A DNA stretch of 64,000 bases from Shewanella psychromarinicola (lineage in GTDB: Bacteria > Pseudomonadota > Gammaproteobacteria > Enterobacterales > Shewanellaceae). The first letter of the stretch is position 1; every line of letters begins with the position of its first letter. Location of the stretch: assembly GCF_003855155.1 (NCBI RefSeq), contig NZ_CP034073.1:3720001-3784000 (forward strand), in the 5' to 3' direction. A program made the translations under genes and the position numbers. The notes under the pieces are model-generated. The model worked only from the letters and a program-made list of their open reading frames with translations. It did no database searches and was not told the DNA's origin. This document shows positions 16,743-25,161 of the stretch, one piece after another.

Positions 16743-17233
16743 TTGCTTTCTCCTTGTTGTGGGGGCAGGCTTTTATCTGCAATGACGACCGCTTTTTTCT
16801 TTATTCTGTGTAACCTAGAAAGTATCGTACTTCGTGGCTCATTTGTTTGTTCAGCTATTTCAGTGGCGGTATATCCCATTACCGCCGAAAGGAAAAGTGT
16901 TTCACGCTCAGCCACATTAAAACTCTTAAGTAAATGCTCTATATCGTCACTATCTATCAGGATTTGCTCGAACGAAGTCGTAGATTCTAAGGTGGTGATA
17001 TTTTCATTGAACTCAGCAAAAACGATCTTATTCTTACGACGGCAATCATCAATAAATTGGTTACGAATAATGCGCCTCAAGTAACCCATTCCTAAAGTTT
17101 GCTCACTGGTTTTTTTTACCCATTTTTCTAATGCACTTTGCAACAGATCATGAGCATCTGCATTGTGATTTGTTAGGGCCAAACAATAGCGGTAAAGCAG
17201 TTGTAATTCATCATGACTCAGTTGCATCGTCAT
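16739..17233 (-). CDS. ECF-type RNA polymerase sigma factor
   Basis: The 164-residue product has sigma region 2 (about 8-75, with LTNHNADAHDLLQSALEKW and YLRRIIRNQFIDDCRR) and region 4 (about 105-152, with LSAVMGYTATEIAEQ and STILSRLHRIKKK as the recognition helix). It belongs to the group of ECF factors found with DUF2282/DUF692 operons. Its start overlaps the end of the DUF2063 gene by 4 bp and its end overlaps the putative anti-sigma gene by 4 bp, so it is translationally coupled to both. It probably activates the promoter upstream of the DUF2282 gene. Confidence 0.9.
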   Translation of the reverse strand: MTMQLSHDELQLLYRYCLALTNHNADAHDLLQSALEKWVKKTSEQTLGMGYLRRIIRNQFIDDCRRKNKIVFAEFNENITTLESTTSFEQILIDSDDIEHLLKSFNVAERETLFLSAVMGYTATEIAEQTNEPRSTILSRLHRIKKKAVVIADKSLPPQQGESK

Positions 17234-17980
17234 AGGTAAAATCCACCAATCCAGCCTTGCTCAATATAACGCGGCAAGGCAGTTTCATCACGCTGTGAAA
17301 TATCATCTAGAGCAATACCTTGGGCGATATCTTTAAGTAATAAAAAATCATCTTTGGTAATAGCGGAAACCATGGGCTTGTATTGTGGCCGTTGCACAAC
17401 GAGAGGATCGCCTCGTCCCTTAGAAATAGAAGCCAGTGGCAAGTCTTGGTCATAAAAATCGCCACAAATCAACTAGTGGCCACACGGAGATAAGTGGGTT
17501 GATGTCATCAACCAAGTTAAATTTACACAATAATTGTTGTTGTTGCGATAGTTGTCCAAAGGCATCAAACTGAAAAATCTCTCGCGGCTTTGCATAGTAG
17601 CTCTGGATGCATATCCAATCTAATCGTGCGACATCGGCAAGATACGGCACTGAAGCTAGTGTTTTATGATGAGTAAGGCAATATTCTATAAAATCAGGGA
17701 AGGTATTCCCATATTGGTCAATGTTATCTTGCGTAAAAGATGTTTGTTTAACAAAATCGGTCGCCAATTGGGTAAAACAACTATTTCCGACTAGCTTAGC
17801 AACCTGAGGGTAGCTAATAAACAACATATTCACGAGTCCCGAGGTGTAATTACCACGATAGGTTTCCATGCGTTTTTGAGCATAAGTCGATGTCAATATT
17901 TGAGGCGAAGCTTGCAGGGCATTGTCCGTTTTCGGTTGCACATACCTAGTTAGCTGCTCTTGCCATACTTGTAATGTCAT
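17230..17980 (-). pseudogene. bufC: BufC-like DUF2063 protein, split by a 1-nt frameshift
   Basis: The first part (start ATG at 17980, ATGA overlap with bufB) reads MTLQVWQEQLTRYVQ through WPLVDLWRF. The frame then breaks near 17458-17463, and the rest continues in the next frame as YDQDLPLASIS down to WIGGFYL at 17233. Removing one T from the TTTTT run (minus strand CGATTTTTATGACC) restores an uninterrupted protein of about 249 residues, the normal size for DUF2063. DUF2063 proteins partner the DUF692 enzyme in maturing DUF2282 precursors. The break is a single homopolymer error, so it may be a true inactivation, a slippage site or a sequencing error. The ATGA overlap with the sigma gene is kept. 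Confidence 0.75.
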
Positions 17981-18807
17981 GCATGCACCTTTGGGGTTGT
18001 TTCGAGCAATAACTGAGCTTTGTTTCTTTCGGACATAAGTACCGACCAAACCGGGATATTGTTATCCCACTCAATGAGTGTTGGTGTCGGGCCCGTTAAT
18101 GCCAGAGCTTTCTTGTATAATGCCCATACTTCGTTGGATACTGGGCTACTGTGCCCATCGAGTAAAAATCCGTCTTTACGTTCAAAACCGGCTAAATGTA
18201 TTTCCTTTATTCGGTTTATAGGTAATTGTTGTAAGTAACTGATCGGATCAAATTGATGATTAACACTGTTTACGTATAGATTGTTTACATCAAGTAATAA
18301 GTCACAATTAGCTTGCTGAACAACCTGGCAAATAAACTCGCCTTCAGTCATGGTGCTCTGTTGACATTCGATATACCCAGATACATTTTCAAGTAGGATG
18401 GTTTGTTCTAAAAAATCCTCAACGACTTGAATACGGTTACACAAATGCTCGCAAGCTTCTTGGGTATAAGGCATTGGTAATAAATCCGGAGTGCGTAATG
18501 TGGCAACACCGGAAAAGCTGCAATGTTCAGAATAGTGGCACGCACCGGTTTTTGATATGAGTGCTTTAATTTTACCAAGATAGTCAAAATCCAAGGGGTC
18601 GAGACTACCAAGCGATAAATTCACGCCATGTAATGCAATTGGATATCGCTCTGAGATTTGCGCCAAAACGTAACTATCTAAACCACCACTAGCTAGCCAA
18701 TTGTCAGCCAATAATTCGAACCAAGGCATAACTGGACGCTCACTTATTACAACATCTAAATGAGGTGTTCTTAGTCCAACGCCAGCAGCCTTTGGTAATT
18801 GCATCAT
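17977..18807 (-). CDS. bufB: BufB-like DUF692 multinuclear iron oxidative enzyme (MNIO)
   Basis: The 276-residue protein is a DUF692 TIM barrel with its metal-ligand signatures: ALHGVNLSLGS near residues 58-68, CHYSEHCSF near 90-98, LLENVSGYIE near 138-147, LLLDVNNLYVN near 170-180, EIHLAGFERKDG near 203-214 and LIEWDNN near 247-253. MNIO enzymes use two or three irons to modify cysteines of peptide precursors; bufferin members make thiooxazole groups that bind copper. The substrate is encoded immediately upstream (18809-19099, 1 bp away), and the DUF2063 partner overlaps its 3' end by 4 bp. Confidence 0.92.
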   Translation of the reverse strand: MMQLPKAAGVGLRTPHLDVVISERPVMPWFELLADNWLASGGLDSYVLAQISERYPIALHGVNLSLGSLDPLDFDYLGKIKALISKTGACHYSEHCSFSGVATLRTPDLLPMPYTQEACEHLCNRIQVVEDFLEQTILLENVSGYIECQQSTMTEGEFICQVVQQANCDLLLDVNNLYVNSVNHQFDPISYLQQLPINRIKEIHLAGFERKDGFLLDGHSSPVSNEVWALYKKALALTGPTPTLIEWDNNIPVWSVLMSERNKAQLLLETTPKVHA

Positions 18808-18808
18808 G

Positions 18809-19099
18809 TTATGATTTTTCTGTTTTAGCCGGTTTTATTTTAGCCACTATTCCGCCAGTGATCTTTTCACACGTTCCTTCGGGTACATAAACCCATTCCT
18901 GAACCGAATTAGTAACCGTTGATTGGCCTGAACAACCATGTTTGCCGTCTAATGAACCGCAGTCATTTTTACCTTCTTTTGCAATACCTGCGCATTTTTC
19001 CCATTGTTTAGGTTGATCCGGAACGGCATTCGCCGTCACTGACATGCCTAAAGCTAAGATACCTGCTATTGAGCTCGCTACTCTTGCTTGTTTATTCAT
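18809..19099 (-). CDS. bufA: Bufferin precursor (DUF2282), exported Cys-containing RiPP substrate
   Basis: The 96-residue product has a signal peptide (1-25, cleavage after TANA) and a mature region with four cysteines: C36 (EKCAG), C47 (NDCGS), C56 (HGCSG) and C77 (GTCEKI). This spacing and the GTCEKI...GG end are diagnostic of DUF2282. Established work on bufferins shows cysteine modification by the DUF692 enzyme and copper sequestration in the periplasm. The ATG at 19099 is preferred (AAAGGGAAAA upstream) over the longer frame opening at 19126. It leads an operon with bufB, the frameshifted bufC, the sigma factor and its anti-sigma. Confidence 0.9.
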   Translation of the reverse strand: MNKQARVASSIAGILALGMSVTANAVPDQPKQWEKCAGIAKEGKNDCGSLDGKHGCSGQSTVTNSVQEWVYVPEGTCEKITGGIVAKIKPAKTEKS

Positions 19100-19152
19100 T
19101 TGAGTTTTCCCTTTCACGGTGAGCAATACAAAAATATATTGCTTTCAATTAG

Positions 19153-19182
19153 TCAGACGTTTGATAACCGTTTTTGATTGCA
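19153..19182 (-). promoter_or_regulatory. Candidate ECF promoter of the bufferin operon
   Basis: On the minus strand TGCAATC (-35 candidate) is followed after 16 bp by CGTCTGA (-10 candidate), about 55 bp before the bufA start. CGTC-type -10 elements are usual for ECF sigma factors, and the operon encodes one, so autoregulation is likely. The assignment is by eye only. Confidence 0.35.
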
Positions 19183-19693
19183 TTTGTGAATTTTTAATTT
19201 ACAACGAGTTATCGCTACTCTTTATAAATAGCTTCCTATGCGTATCTTGTAAACTCAGGAAATTATCCTAGCACTATCGCCTGTTCTGGATTAAACAGCC
19301 GTGCCATGACCAATATATTTGATTTTTAGTGCGACTCAATAACAGCCTAGTAGCAACCATTAATTAATGGACTTAATTGTGCGAGCTCGCTGACTTTTTT
19401 GCGAATTTTGGCCTAACAACGCGGCTAAAAAATTAATAATAATGGTAAAAGTGGCAACTAATTTGGCTAGCGTATTTCCGCTACCAGTCCTTAAGAACAT
19501 ATAGGTCAATAACATTAAAACATATAACCAATCCTTCCATAATTCAGCATAGTTATATTAATTTAGTCTAACCCACTCCGGTTGGTGATTTTTCAACCTG
19601 CTATCTTTAATCGACAGGATACGTTTCAAAAGTTGTAATCTGCTGCGTATTGATACTCGCTTTGCTGTTATTAACTTCTTAAGGAACCAACAA
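19183..19693. other. Intergenic stretch with no recognised gene
   Basis: About 510 bp between the bufferin operon promoter and the exported protein gene. It is AT-rich; no gene, RNA or clear terminator was recognised. A ribosome-site-like AAGGAACC precedes the ATG at 19694. Confidence 0.4.
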
Positions 19694-20449
19694 ATGAATA
19701 TACAGAAAAGATGGTTTCCATCTCTATTCATCGCCCTCATCGTAGGGGTCATGCTGCTGCCTCCTTTGGCGTGGGCCAAAGAAAGCTTGTCAGATTCTTG
19801 GATAATGACGCCCAAAGACGGAAAGTCTATGGAATTTGAACAGGCCTTCAAAAAACATGTGGCACGTCGAGCTGAACTCAATGATCCTCGCAGCTGGCGC
19901 GTTTATGTGCCTGTGTTAGGAGATGAGTTAGACCGTTACGTTATTCGTTCTTGCTGCTTTGGCTGGCAAGGTTTTGACGAATATCGCCAGTGGAGTGAAG
20001 ATAAAGATCCCATGACCGATTGGCAAAAAAATGTCGATAAATTAGTCGATAAATATGAACACTATTTTTCGATGATGGACATGGACAATAGTAAATGGGC
20101 AGATGAGTTAACCTATAAATATGTGGGGGTAACGCACTATACGGTGAAGCAAGGTCACTGGCGCGCAATGGAAGAAGACAAAAAAATATTGAGTGAGGCG
20201 GCAAAAGTGCAAAAATGGCCTTATTCATGGTCGTGGGAGTCTAGTGTTGGTGGCGCCAGCGTGCTTATGTTAGCCGTGCCTTATAAAAGTTATGCCGAGA
20301 TGGAGCCCCCTGAGACTGGTTTTGCCAAAATGTTGGCAATGCATTTGGGTAGCGAAGATAAAGCCAAACAAACTTTAGAACGTTGGGCATCCCATTTTGA
20401 GTCGACTCACTACGCCTTGTACGAATGGCGTGAAGATCTTTCCATGTAG
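19694..20449 (+). CDS. Exported protein of unknown function
   Basis: The 251-residue product starts with a clear signal peptide (1-28, cleavage after LAWA). The mature part is soluble, rich in Trp and charged residues, and seems to contain two halves, each with a strand-helix pattern ending in a Trp-rich motif (RSCCFGWQGFDEYRQW near 91-106; SWSWESSVGG near 178-187). This could be a dimeric alpha-beta-barrel or NIPSNAP-like fold, but that is a guess. AAGGAACC lies about 5-7 nt before the start. It is monocistronic and followed by a strong hairpin at 20459-20480. I do not recognise the family. Confidence 0.75.
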   Translation: MNIQKRWFPSLFIALIVGVMLLPPLAWAKESLSDSWIMTPKDGKSMEFEQAFKKHVARRAELNDPRSWRVYVPVLGDELDRYVIRSCCFGWQGFDEYRQWSEDKDPMTDWQKNVDKLVDKYEHYFSMMDMDNSKWADELTYKYVGVTHYTVKQGHWRAMEEDKKILSEAAKVQKWPYSWSWESSVGGASVLMLAVPYKSYAEMEPPETGFAKMLAMHLGSEDKAKQTLERWASHFESTHYALYEWREDLSM

Positions 20450-20458
20450 GAGAATCGC

Positions 20459-20480
20459 AGACCCCACTCAGGTGGGGTCT
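20459..20480 (+). terminator. Hairpin terminator after exported protein gene
   Basis: AGACCCCAC (20459-20467) pairs perfectly with GTGGGGTCT (20472-20480) around TCAG, 9 bp after the stop codon. The following tract is only weakly T-rich (TCTTC). Confidence 0.65.
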
Positions 20481-20805
20481 TCAACAATGAAATATGCGTT
20501 ATACCCTTCATCATTATACTGCCTGTTGTATACAGATTGAGTTGATCGCATCAGTTCATTATTCTAATCCAAAAGTCTTGACTTCAAACACTTGCCATCC
20601 TTCATCACCGTTTTAGCTGACATCCAATTTAATGCCAAGTTTGAAGATATGAAATGGTTAATCGGGCTAAAGGCAAATGTTAATTCATTATCTTGCAAAA
20701 TCCGTTTACTTTGCAATTCAAAATAGATTAGGCAATATCAAAGACATTGATAACGAGTCTGTAACAATAGAGCCCTGATTTATTGATTAAATGACCAAGC
20801 CAACG
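20481..20805. other. Intergenic stretch, nothing recognised
   Basis: About 325 bp between two convergent genes (exported protein and GST). No ORF with coding character, RNA or repeat was recognised. Confidence 0.4.
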
Positions 20806-21474
20806 CTACAGACTGTCTCCAAAAACAACGTCTTCTTTTGAGTCTAACCACATTGGATATTGCGCCATCACCTTGCTGAACATTCGACTCTGTAAATAGT
20901 GATTAAGCCACTGGCGCAATTTTGGATAGGGAGATTGTAAATACCATTGCCGCTCTACTCGGGCAAACTGACGAATAAAAGGCATTAATGCCAAATCAGT
21001 TAAACTGGGGGTGTCAGACATTAAATATGAGTGCAGGCAAAGGCGTGACTCTAGATCAGCAAGGTATCGTTCACACTGCTGCCTATCTTTAATGAGTGAC
21101 GGCTCATGGTAACGTTTAGCGCAGCGATACTGTTCTAAATGTCCCTTAAACTCATTATCAAATCGCGCAATAACAGCCAACATATCAGTAATAGCGTTCG
21201 GCGCTGCTTTATTAAGATAATCATCAGGGTCTGTTTGCGAAAATGCCCACTGCATGATAGATAGACTTTCATCAATGACGAGGTTATCTGCGGTGACTAA
21301 AACAGGGACTGTACCTTTAGGCGAAAGGTTAAGCATCTCAGTCGGTTTATTACTTAACACTAAGTCGCGCAGCTGAACTTGTTGGCCAGATGCATAAATG
21401 GCCAATCTAGCCCGCATCGCGTAGGGGCAATTTCTTAAAGAATAGAGTACAGGTAATGCCATTATTTCGTTCAT
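20806..21474 (-). CDS. Glutathione S-transferase family protein
   Basis: This 222-residue protein has an N-terminal thioredoxin-like GST domain (about 7-82) with a CPYA motif (NCPYAMRARLA), the cis-proline element KGTVPVL near 53-59 and the ESLSIMQW glutathione-binding segment near 69-76. An all-helical C-terminal domain contains SLTDLALMPFIRQF. A CPYA active site is typical of omega-like and glutaredoxin-2-like GSTs, which act in thiol transfer or deglutathionylation rather than conjugation. It starts at 21474 or at the in-frame ATG four codons later (21462). No operon partner is seen. Confidence 0.88.
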   Translation of the reverse strand: MNEIMALPVLYSLRNCPYAMRARLAIYASGQQVQLRDLVLSNKPTEMLNLSPKGTVPVLVTADNLVIDESLSIMQWAFSQTDPDDYLNKAAPNAITDMLAVIARFDNEFKGHLEQYRCAKRYHEPSLIKDRQQCERYLADLESRLCLHSYLMSDTPSLTDLALMPFIRQFARVERQWYLQSPYPKLRQWLNHYLQSRMFSKVMAQYPMWLDSKEDVVFGDSL

Positions 21475-21734
21475 CGTCGCTCAATTCGCCGATAGGAATT
21501 ATTTACTTTAACGATATTCATTAGCAAAATATACGCATAATAGCCTCTCCCCCTATTAAATTTCTAACGTCACGATATAACCCTGGAACTAAATATTTAC
21601 TGATCAGCACTCGACTGATCAGCAGAGCAATATCATTTCATATTAATGATGTTGGTTCGTCTGCTGAGCTTATAAAATTGACTAGACATCATTGTTCAAT
21701 AAAATATGTTTTATCGTCACGAGCCCCTATCAAT

Positions 21735-22697
21735 CTATCCAACCTTACCTCTTTTGTTTTCGTACATTGCTGCATCCGCATCTTGGATCATCTCTTCTAT
21801 TGACTTATCCGTATCATGTTCAAAATGCATTGCACCTGCACTGTACTCAATTTGGTATGGCTTATTTAAGGTTTCATTTACCCTTTTCACCGCGGCAGAA
21901 AATCGCGCTAACGCTAAATCAGCCTTTACCCCGTCAGAGTCACTGAGCATCGCAACAAACTCGTCTCCACCCAGCCTACCGATCACGTCACATTCACGGA
22001 ATGAATCAAGCATTATGTTTGCAAACGTGGTTAAGACAAAATCGCCTTCATGGTGGCCATACTCATCATTAATTGCCTTAAATTTGTTTAGGTCAAATAA
22101 TATAAATGACATTGGCACTTTATTACGTCGACACATTTTTAAACTATGATTAACCAGAGTCAAAAAACCGCGCCTATTAGAAATCAAGGTTAATTCATCC
22201 AACGTAGCAAGTTGAATAGATTCAATTTCTTGCTCAATCATAGTCCCTAAGTCTTTAAGCAACTGCTGGTCTTCTTCATTAAGGATTTTAGGTTTAGAAT
22301 CAATAAGACATAAAGTACCTATATTTATTCCTTGCCTAAGATTTAAAGGATAACCGGCATAGAATCGAATGTTTGGAGCATCTGTAACAAGAGGATTGTC
22401 AAAAAAACGTTCATCTTTTGAAGCGTCTGGTATGATAAATAATCCATCTTGATTAATGGCATGTCCACAAAAGGATATATCGCGAGGCGTTTCGGAAGCA
22501 TCAATTCCCTGCTTGGATTTAAACCATTGGCGATCTTCGTCAACAAAGCTAACAAGTGAAATGGATACGTTAAACATACGTTTAGCCATACGAGTAACAC
22601 GATCAAAACGCTCTTCGTGCGAAGAATCAAGAATTTTTAATGCTCTCAACGCATGTAATCGCTCTGCTTCATTCTTTGGAACTTCTGGTTTAATCAT
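21735..22697 (-). CDS. GAF-GGDEF diguanylate cyclase
   Basis: Residues about 20-160 form a GAF sensor (RFDRVTRMAKRMFNV and the PLNLRQGINIGTLCLID segment), and about 165-318 form a GGDEF domain with an intact GGDEF motif. RECD lies five residues upstream, so the c-di-GMP feedback I-site is present. No membrane segment is visible; it should be a soluble c-di-GMP synthase responding to a small ligand or redox cue. It stands alone. The frame runs from 22697 to the TAA at about 21735, and the end KRGKVG is natural for the family. Confidence 0.9.
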   Translation of the reverse strand: MIKPEVPKNEAERLHALRALKILDSSHEERFDRVTRMAKRMFNVSISLVSFVDEDRQWFKSKQGIDASETPRDISFCGHAINQDGLFIIPDASKDERFFDNPLVTDAPNIRFYAGYPLNLRQGINIGTLCLIDSKPKILNEEDQQLLKDLGTMIEQEIESIQLATLDELTLISNRRGFLTLVNHSLKMCRRNKVPMSFILFDLNKFKAINDEYGHHEGDFVLTTFANIMLDSFRECDVIGRLGGDEFVAMLSDSDGVKADLALARFSAAVKRVNETLNKPYQIEYSAGAMHFEHDTDKSIEEMIQDADAAMYENKRGKVG

Positions 22698-22926
22698 AGT
22701 GATCCGCTTAATTTTGTATACTCAATTTGAGTATATCAGTAAATTCGTACGCGAATAATTATCCCAACGCATTTACATTAGGTCACTATAAATCAATAGT
22801 AAAAATTGGAAGTCCTTTTCCATAAAGTATCATGCCTTAGCATAATATGAGTCATTGTGGTTTGCTTGGGAGCACCGACAAAGTAGCTCAAGATAATCCT
22901 TTATCTACATAATGAAATCTGTACCT

Positions 22927-23418
22927 TTACGACCAGTGCACGTGGGTAATTTTCCAACTACCATCAACTTGTTTGACTAATACCAGGGTTTCCATGGTTA
23001 TTGAGTCAACACTTTTGCCTTTATATTCTCCTTGTGCGTGACTGATTGCAGTTGAAATAGCGATGTCACCCGTTATGGTAACTCGATGTTCTTTGAGCGT
23101 AATCGATAAACTTTTTAAGTAAGCCATATCGGCATGCATGTGATGACTGGCGTAATCAGCAAGTGATCGTTCTACTTTGCCGCCCTCAAAAATTTGGACG
23201 TTTTCAGCTAATGATTGCCTAATAAGGGTTTCATTCCCTGTTTGTAAGGCATTATGAAACTGTTTAACGACCTTACCCGCAGCTGAATCAACACCGACAA
23301 ACTCACTTTTCTCAATGGCGTGAGTTTCATCACCATGGGCAAACGTTAAGTTGCTGTTCCCTGTCGATATAAGTAATATCAAGCCCGTTAATAATATTGT
23401 TACAGGTCTATTTTTCAT
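22927..23418 (-). CDS. Exported SnoaL/NTF2-like (DUF4440-type) protein
   Basis: The 163-residue product has a signal peptide (1-27, cleavage after LTFA) and then a mature N-terminus starting HGDETHA, a possible metal-binding motif. About residues 48-162 form a small cone-shaped NTF2-like domain (VVKQFHNALQTGNETLIRQ, ending VKQVDGSWKITHVHWS). Such proteins act in the periplasm with unknown ligands. It is the last gene of the leftward copC-copD set, 27 bp after copD, so a role in periplasmic copper handling is likely but unproven. Confidence 0.8.
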   Translation of the reverse strand: MKNRPVTILLTGLILLISTGNSNLTFAHGDETHAIEKSEFVGVDSAAGKVVKQFHNALQTGNETLIRQSLAENVQIFEGGKVERSLADYASHHMHADMAYLKSLSITLKEHRVTITGDIAISTAISHAQGEYKGKSVDSITMETLVLVKQVDGSWKITHVHWS

Positions 23419-23445
23419 TATTATCTCTCTGTTAATTTATAGCGA

Positions 23446-24342
23446 TTATCCAAGGCTAATAGGACCTAGCACGCTCGAAAGTATTGCTGTTGTGGCTAAT
23501 ATAATCAGGGCAACTAATGCTTCTAATCCAATCGATTTTTGTAGCTTTCGTTTGGCGAGTGGTGCTGTAAAAATAGTTAAATTCGGCACTAAAATAAATT
23601 TATGCCAAGCCGCAATAAGCAAAATTATAGCGACTAAACTTAGCTTGATGGTGACCGCTATACCATAATCTGAACTGAGTAATTCAGTGGGACTATCAAA
23701 CAACATCCACACCATTCCCATGCCTGAAAGCAACACTAGAATGACAATCCCTATGCCTATACGACCAAATGTATCCATGACATTTTGTATGACGATGTTG
23801 TCATCGATATTGCATAGTTTCCATAACGGATAAAAAGCCCCTATCCAACTTGCTACAACTAATACATGTATCAGTATCAACCCTTGGGCAATCAATCCCA
23901 GTTCTGCACTGTGTCCAATAAAAGTGAACGTGATAGCAATTAACAGGGTGCTGATGATAGATATTGCAACCGAAAAATGTCTAATATTATTGTTTTTACT
24001 CAACATCCTGCAGCTTGCTAATAGCATTGAACCAAAACCAATTAAACGCCAAAAGACTGTGTCACCTACTTGAGTTGGCCATAGGAAAGCATGCATCTGC
24101 GCATCAAACATTCCCATCAATCCTGTTTCAGCAAAAGAACCGACTTGAGCAAAATAATTTATACCAACGGCCAACAATCCAAAAGCGGCACCTAAACCGA
24201 TATATTTAGCAACGCTAATTCTGAGATTAGGTTGAGCCTTAATGAGATGTTGCATCAATGTGCCGCCAATAACGGCGGCAACACTAAGATATATAACCCA
24301 TTTTGACATCAATACCGATATTTCAAATACGGTTAATATCAT
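23446..24342 (-). CDS. copD: CopD-family copper resistance membrane protein
   Basis: The 298-residue protein has about eight membrane helices and the CopD domain in its C-terminal half (HVLVVASWIGAFYPLWKL near 178-195 and KLSLVAIILLIAAWHKF near 233-249, with conserved His and Trp residues). CopD works with the periplasmic CopC to move copper across the inner membrane. The start at 24342 is 15 bp after the copC stop, and the NTF2-like gene follows. The gene is intact, although copB next to it is a relic. Confidence 0.88.
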   Translation of the reverse strand: MILTVFEISVLMSKWVIYLSVAAVIGGTLMQHLIKAQPNLRISVAKYIGLGAAFGLLAVGINYFAQVGSFAETGLMGMFDAQMHAFLWPTQVGDTVFWRLIGFGSMLLASCRMLSKNNNIRHFSVAISIISTLLIAITFTFIGHSAELGLIAQGLILIHVLVVASWIGAFYPLWKLCNIDDNIVIQNVMDTFGRIGIGIVILVLLSGMGMVWMLFDSPTELLSSDYGIAVTIKLSLVAIILLIAAWHKFILVPNLTIFTAPLAKRKLQKSIGLEALVALIILATTAILSSVLGPISLG

Positions 24343-24357
24343 GATTTACGTATCCAA

Positions 24358-24780
24358 TTATTGATGTTCAGTATGCTCTTTTGTGTCGTGATCCATCGAC
24401 ATAGGTGTTGCACTGTGAGTGTTCATGCCAGCATTGTGCAGCATAAAGCTCATGTTGCCTTTCATCTTATGGCCGTCGTCACTCATGATCATCCAGTTAA
24501 CCGTATAATTAGCTGCGTTTAATGCTGGTAGGGAGAATGAAAACGCCTCTTGGCTGGTCGCGCTTGATGGTAATGTTAGCGGTATGCTTTGCTGCTTTTC
24601 ATCTTGCATTGTTAATTTGACCAAACGCACGGGAGCAGTAAAGGTCAGTTGAAGTGTTGTTGGGGCCTGACTCACCATGGATCCGTTAGCGGGCATAGAA
24701 TCGCTCAACCCGACATGAGCCAATGCTGATCCGCTCAAAAATAGACCGGTTGCAACTAATGCGCTGTTAAATAACTTCAT
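24358..24780 (-). CDS. copC: CopC-family periplasmic copper-binding protein
   Basis: This 140-residue protein has a signal peptide (1-21, cleavage SALA) so that the mature protein starts with His (HVGLSDSMPANGS), the N-terminal copper ligand of CopC proteins. The beta-sandwich continues to NWMIMSDDGHKMKGNMSF, with the conserved Asp and His Cu(II) ligands. A Met/His-rich tail (MNTHSATPMSMDHD) follows and may bind Cu(I). It precedes copD by 15 bp and follows the copB relic. Confidence 0.92.
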   Translation of the reverse strand: MKLFNSALVATGLFLSGSALAHVGLSDSMPANGSMVSQAPTTLQLTFTAPVRLVKLTMQDEKQQSIPLTLPSSATSQEAFSFSLPALNAANYTVNWMIMSDDGHKMKGNMSFMLHNAGMNTHSATPMSMDHDTKEHTEHQ

Positions 24781-24831
24781 AATATTTCCTTTTGTGTTTT
24801 AACTATCGAAAAAACGTACTTAAATAATGGC

Positions 24832-25161
24832 TTAAAACCAAACTTTAAACCCAATAACCAACTGTGTTTCTTGTGTATCTTCCCCTTCATTTCGAGCCTA
24901 ATCGGCGCTAATACCGAGTTTCTGACGCCGAACAATACCGATATAAGGAGCAAACTCTCGTATCTCAGTCGTAATCCTGCGCTCACATCTGATACGCAAG
25001 AACCGATCCCAAGCTCTGCGTCATCATTACCAAATAAATTAATTTCTACCTCAGGTGTTAATATCAACTTTTGAGTAATTAACCGTTCAACGGCGTCGGC
25101 TATTGTTAGGTTCATTATCTATGGTTTGAATAATTGGCTTTATCATATATTTAGATTTCAT
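24832..25161 (-). pseudogene. copB: Relic of copB (outer-membrane copper resistance protein B)
   Basis: A start ATG at 25161 overlaps the DUF411 stop (ATGA) but leads only to a 24-codon peptide. Further on, pieces of the CopB C-terminal beta-barrel are readable: ITQKLILTPEVEINLFGNDD and AELGIGSCVSDVSAGLRLRY in one frame, then REFAPYIGIVRRQKLG in a second, a TAG, and a final QLVIGFKVWF ending at 24832. CopB is normally about 250-350 residues; the N-terminal two thirds are deleted and at least one frameshift and one stop have accumulated. The relic sits between DUF411 and copC, its expected position in a cop cluster. Confidence 0.75.

Noticed and set aside
24777..25115. 112-codon minus-strand ORF as a new gene
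   Set aside because: Its first half is a CopB fragment and its second half is out of frame with the rest of CopB; a relic, not a gene.
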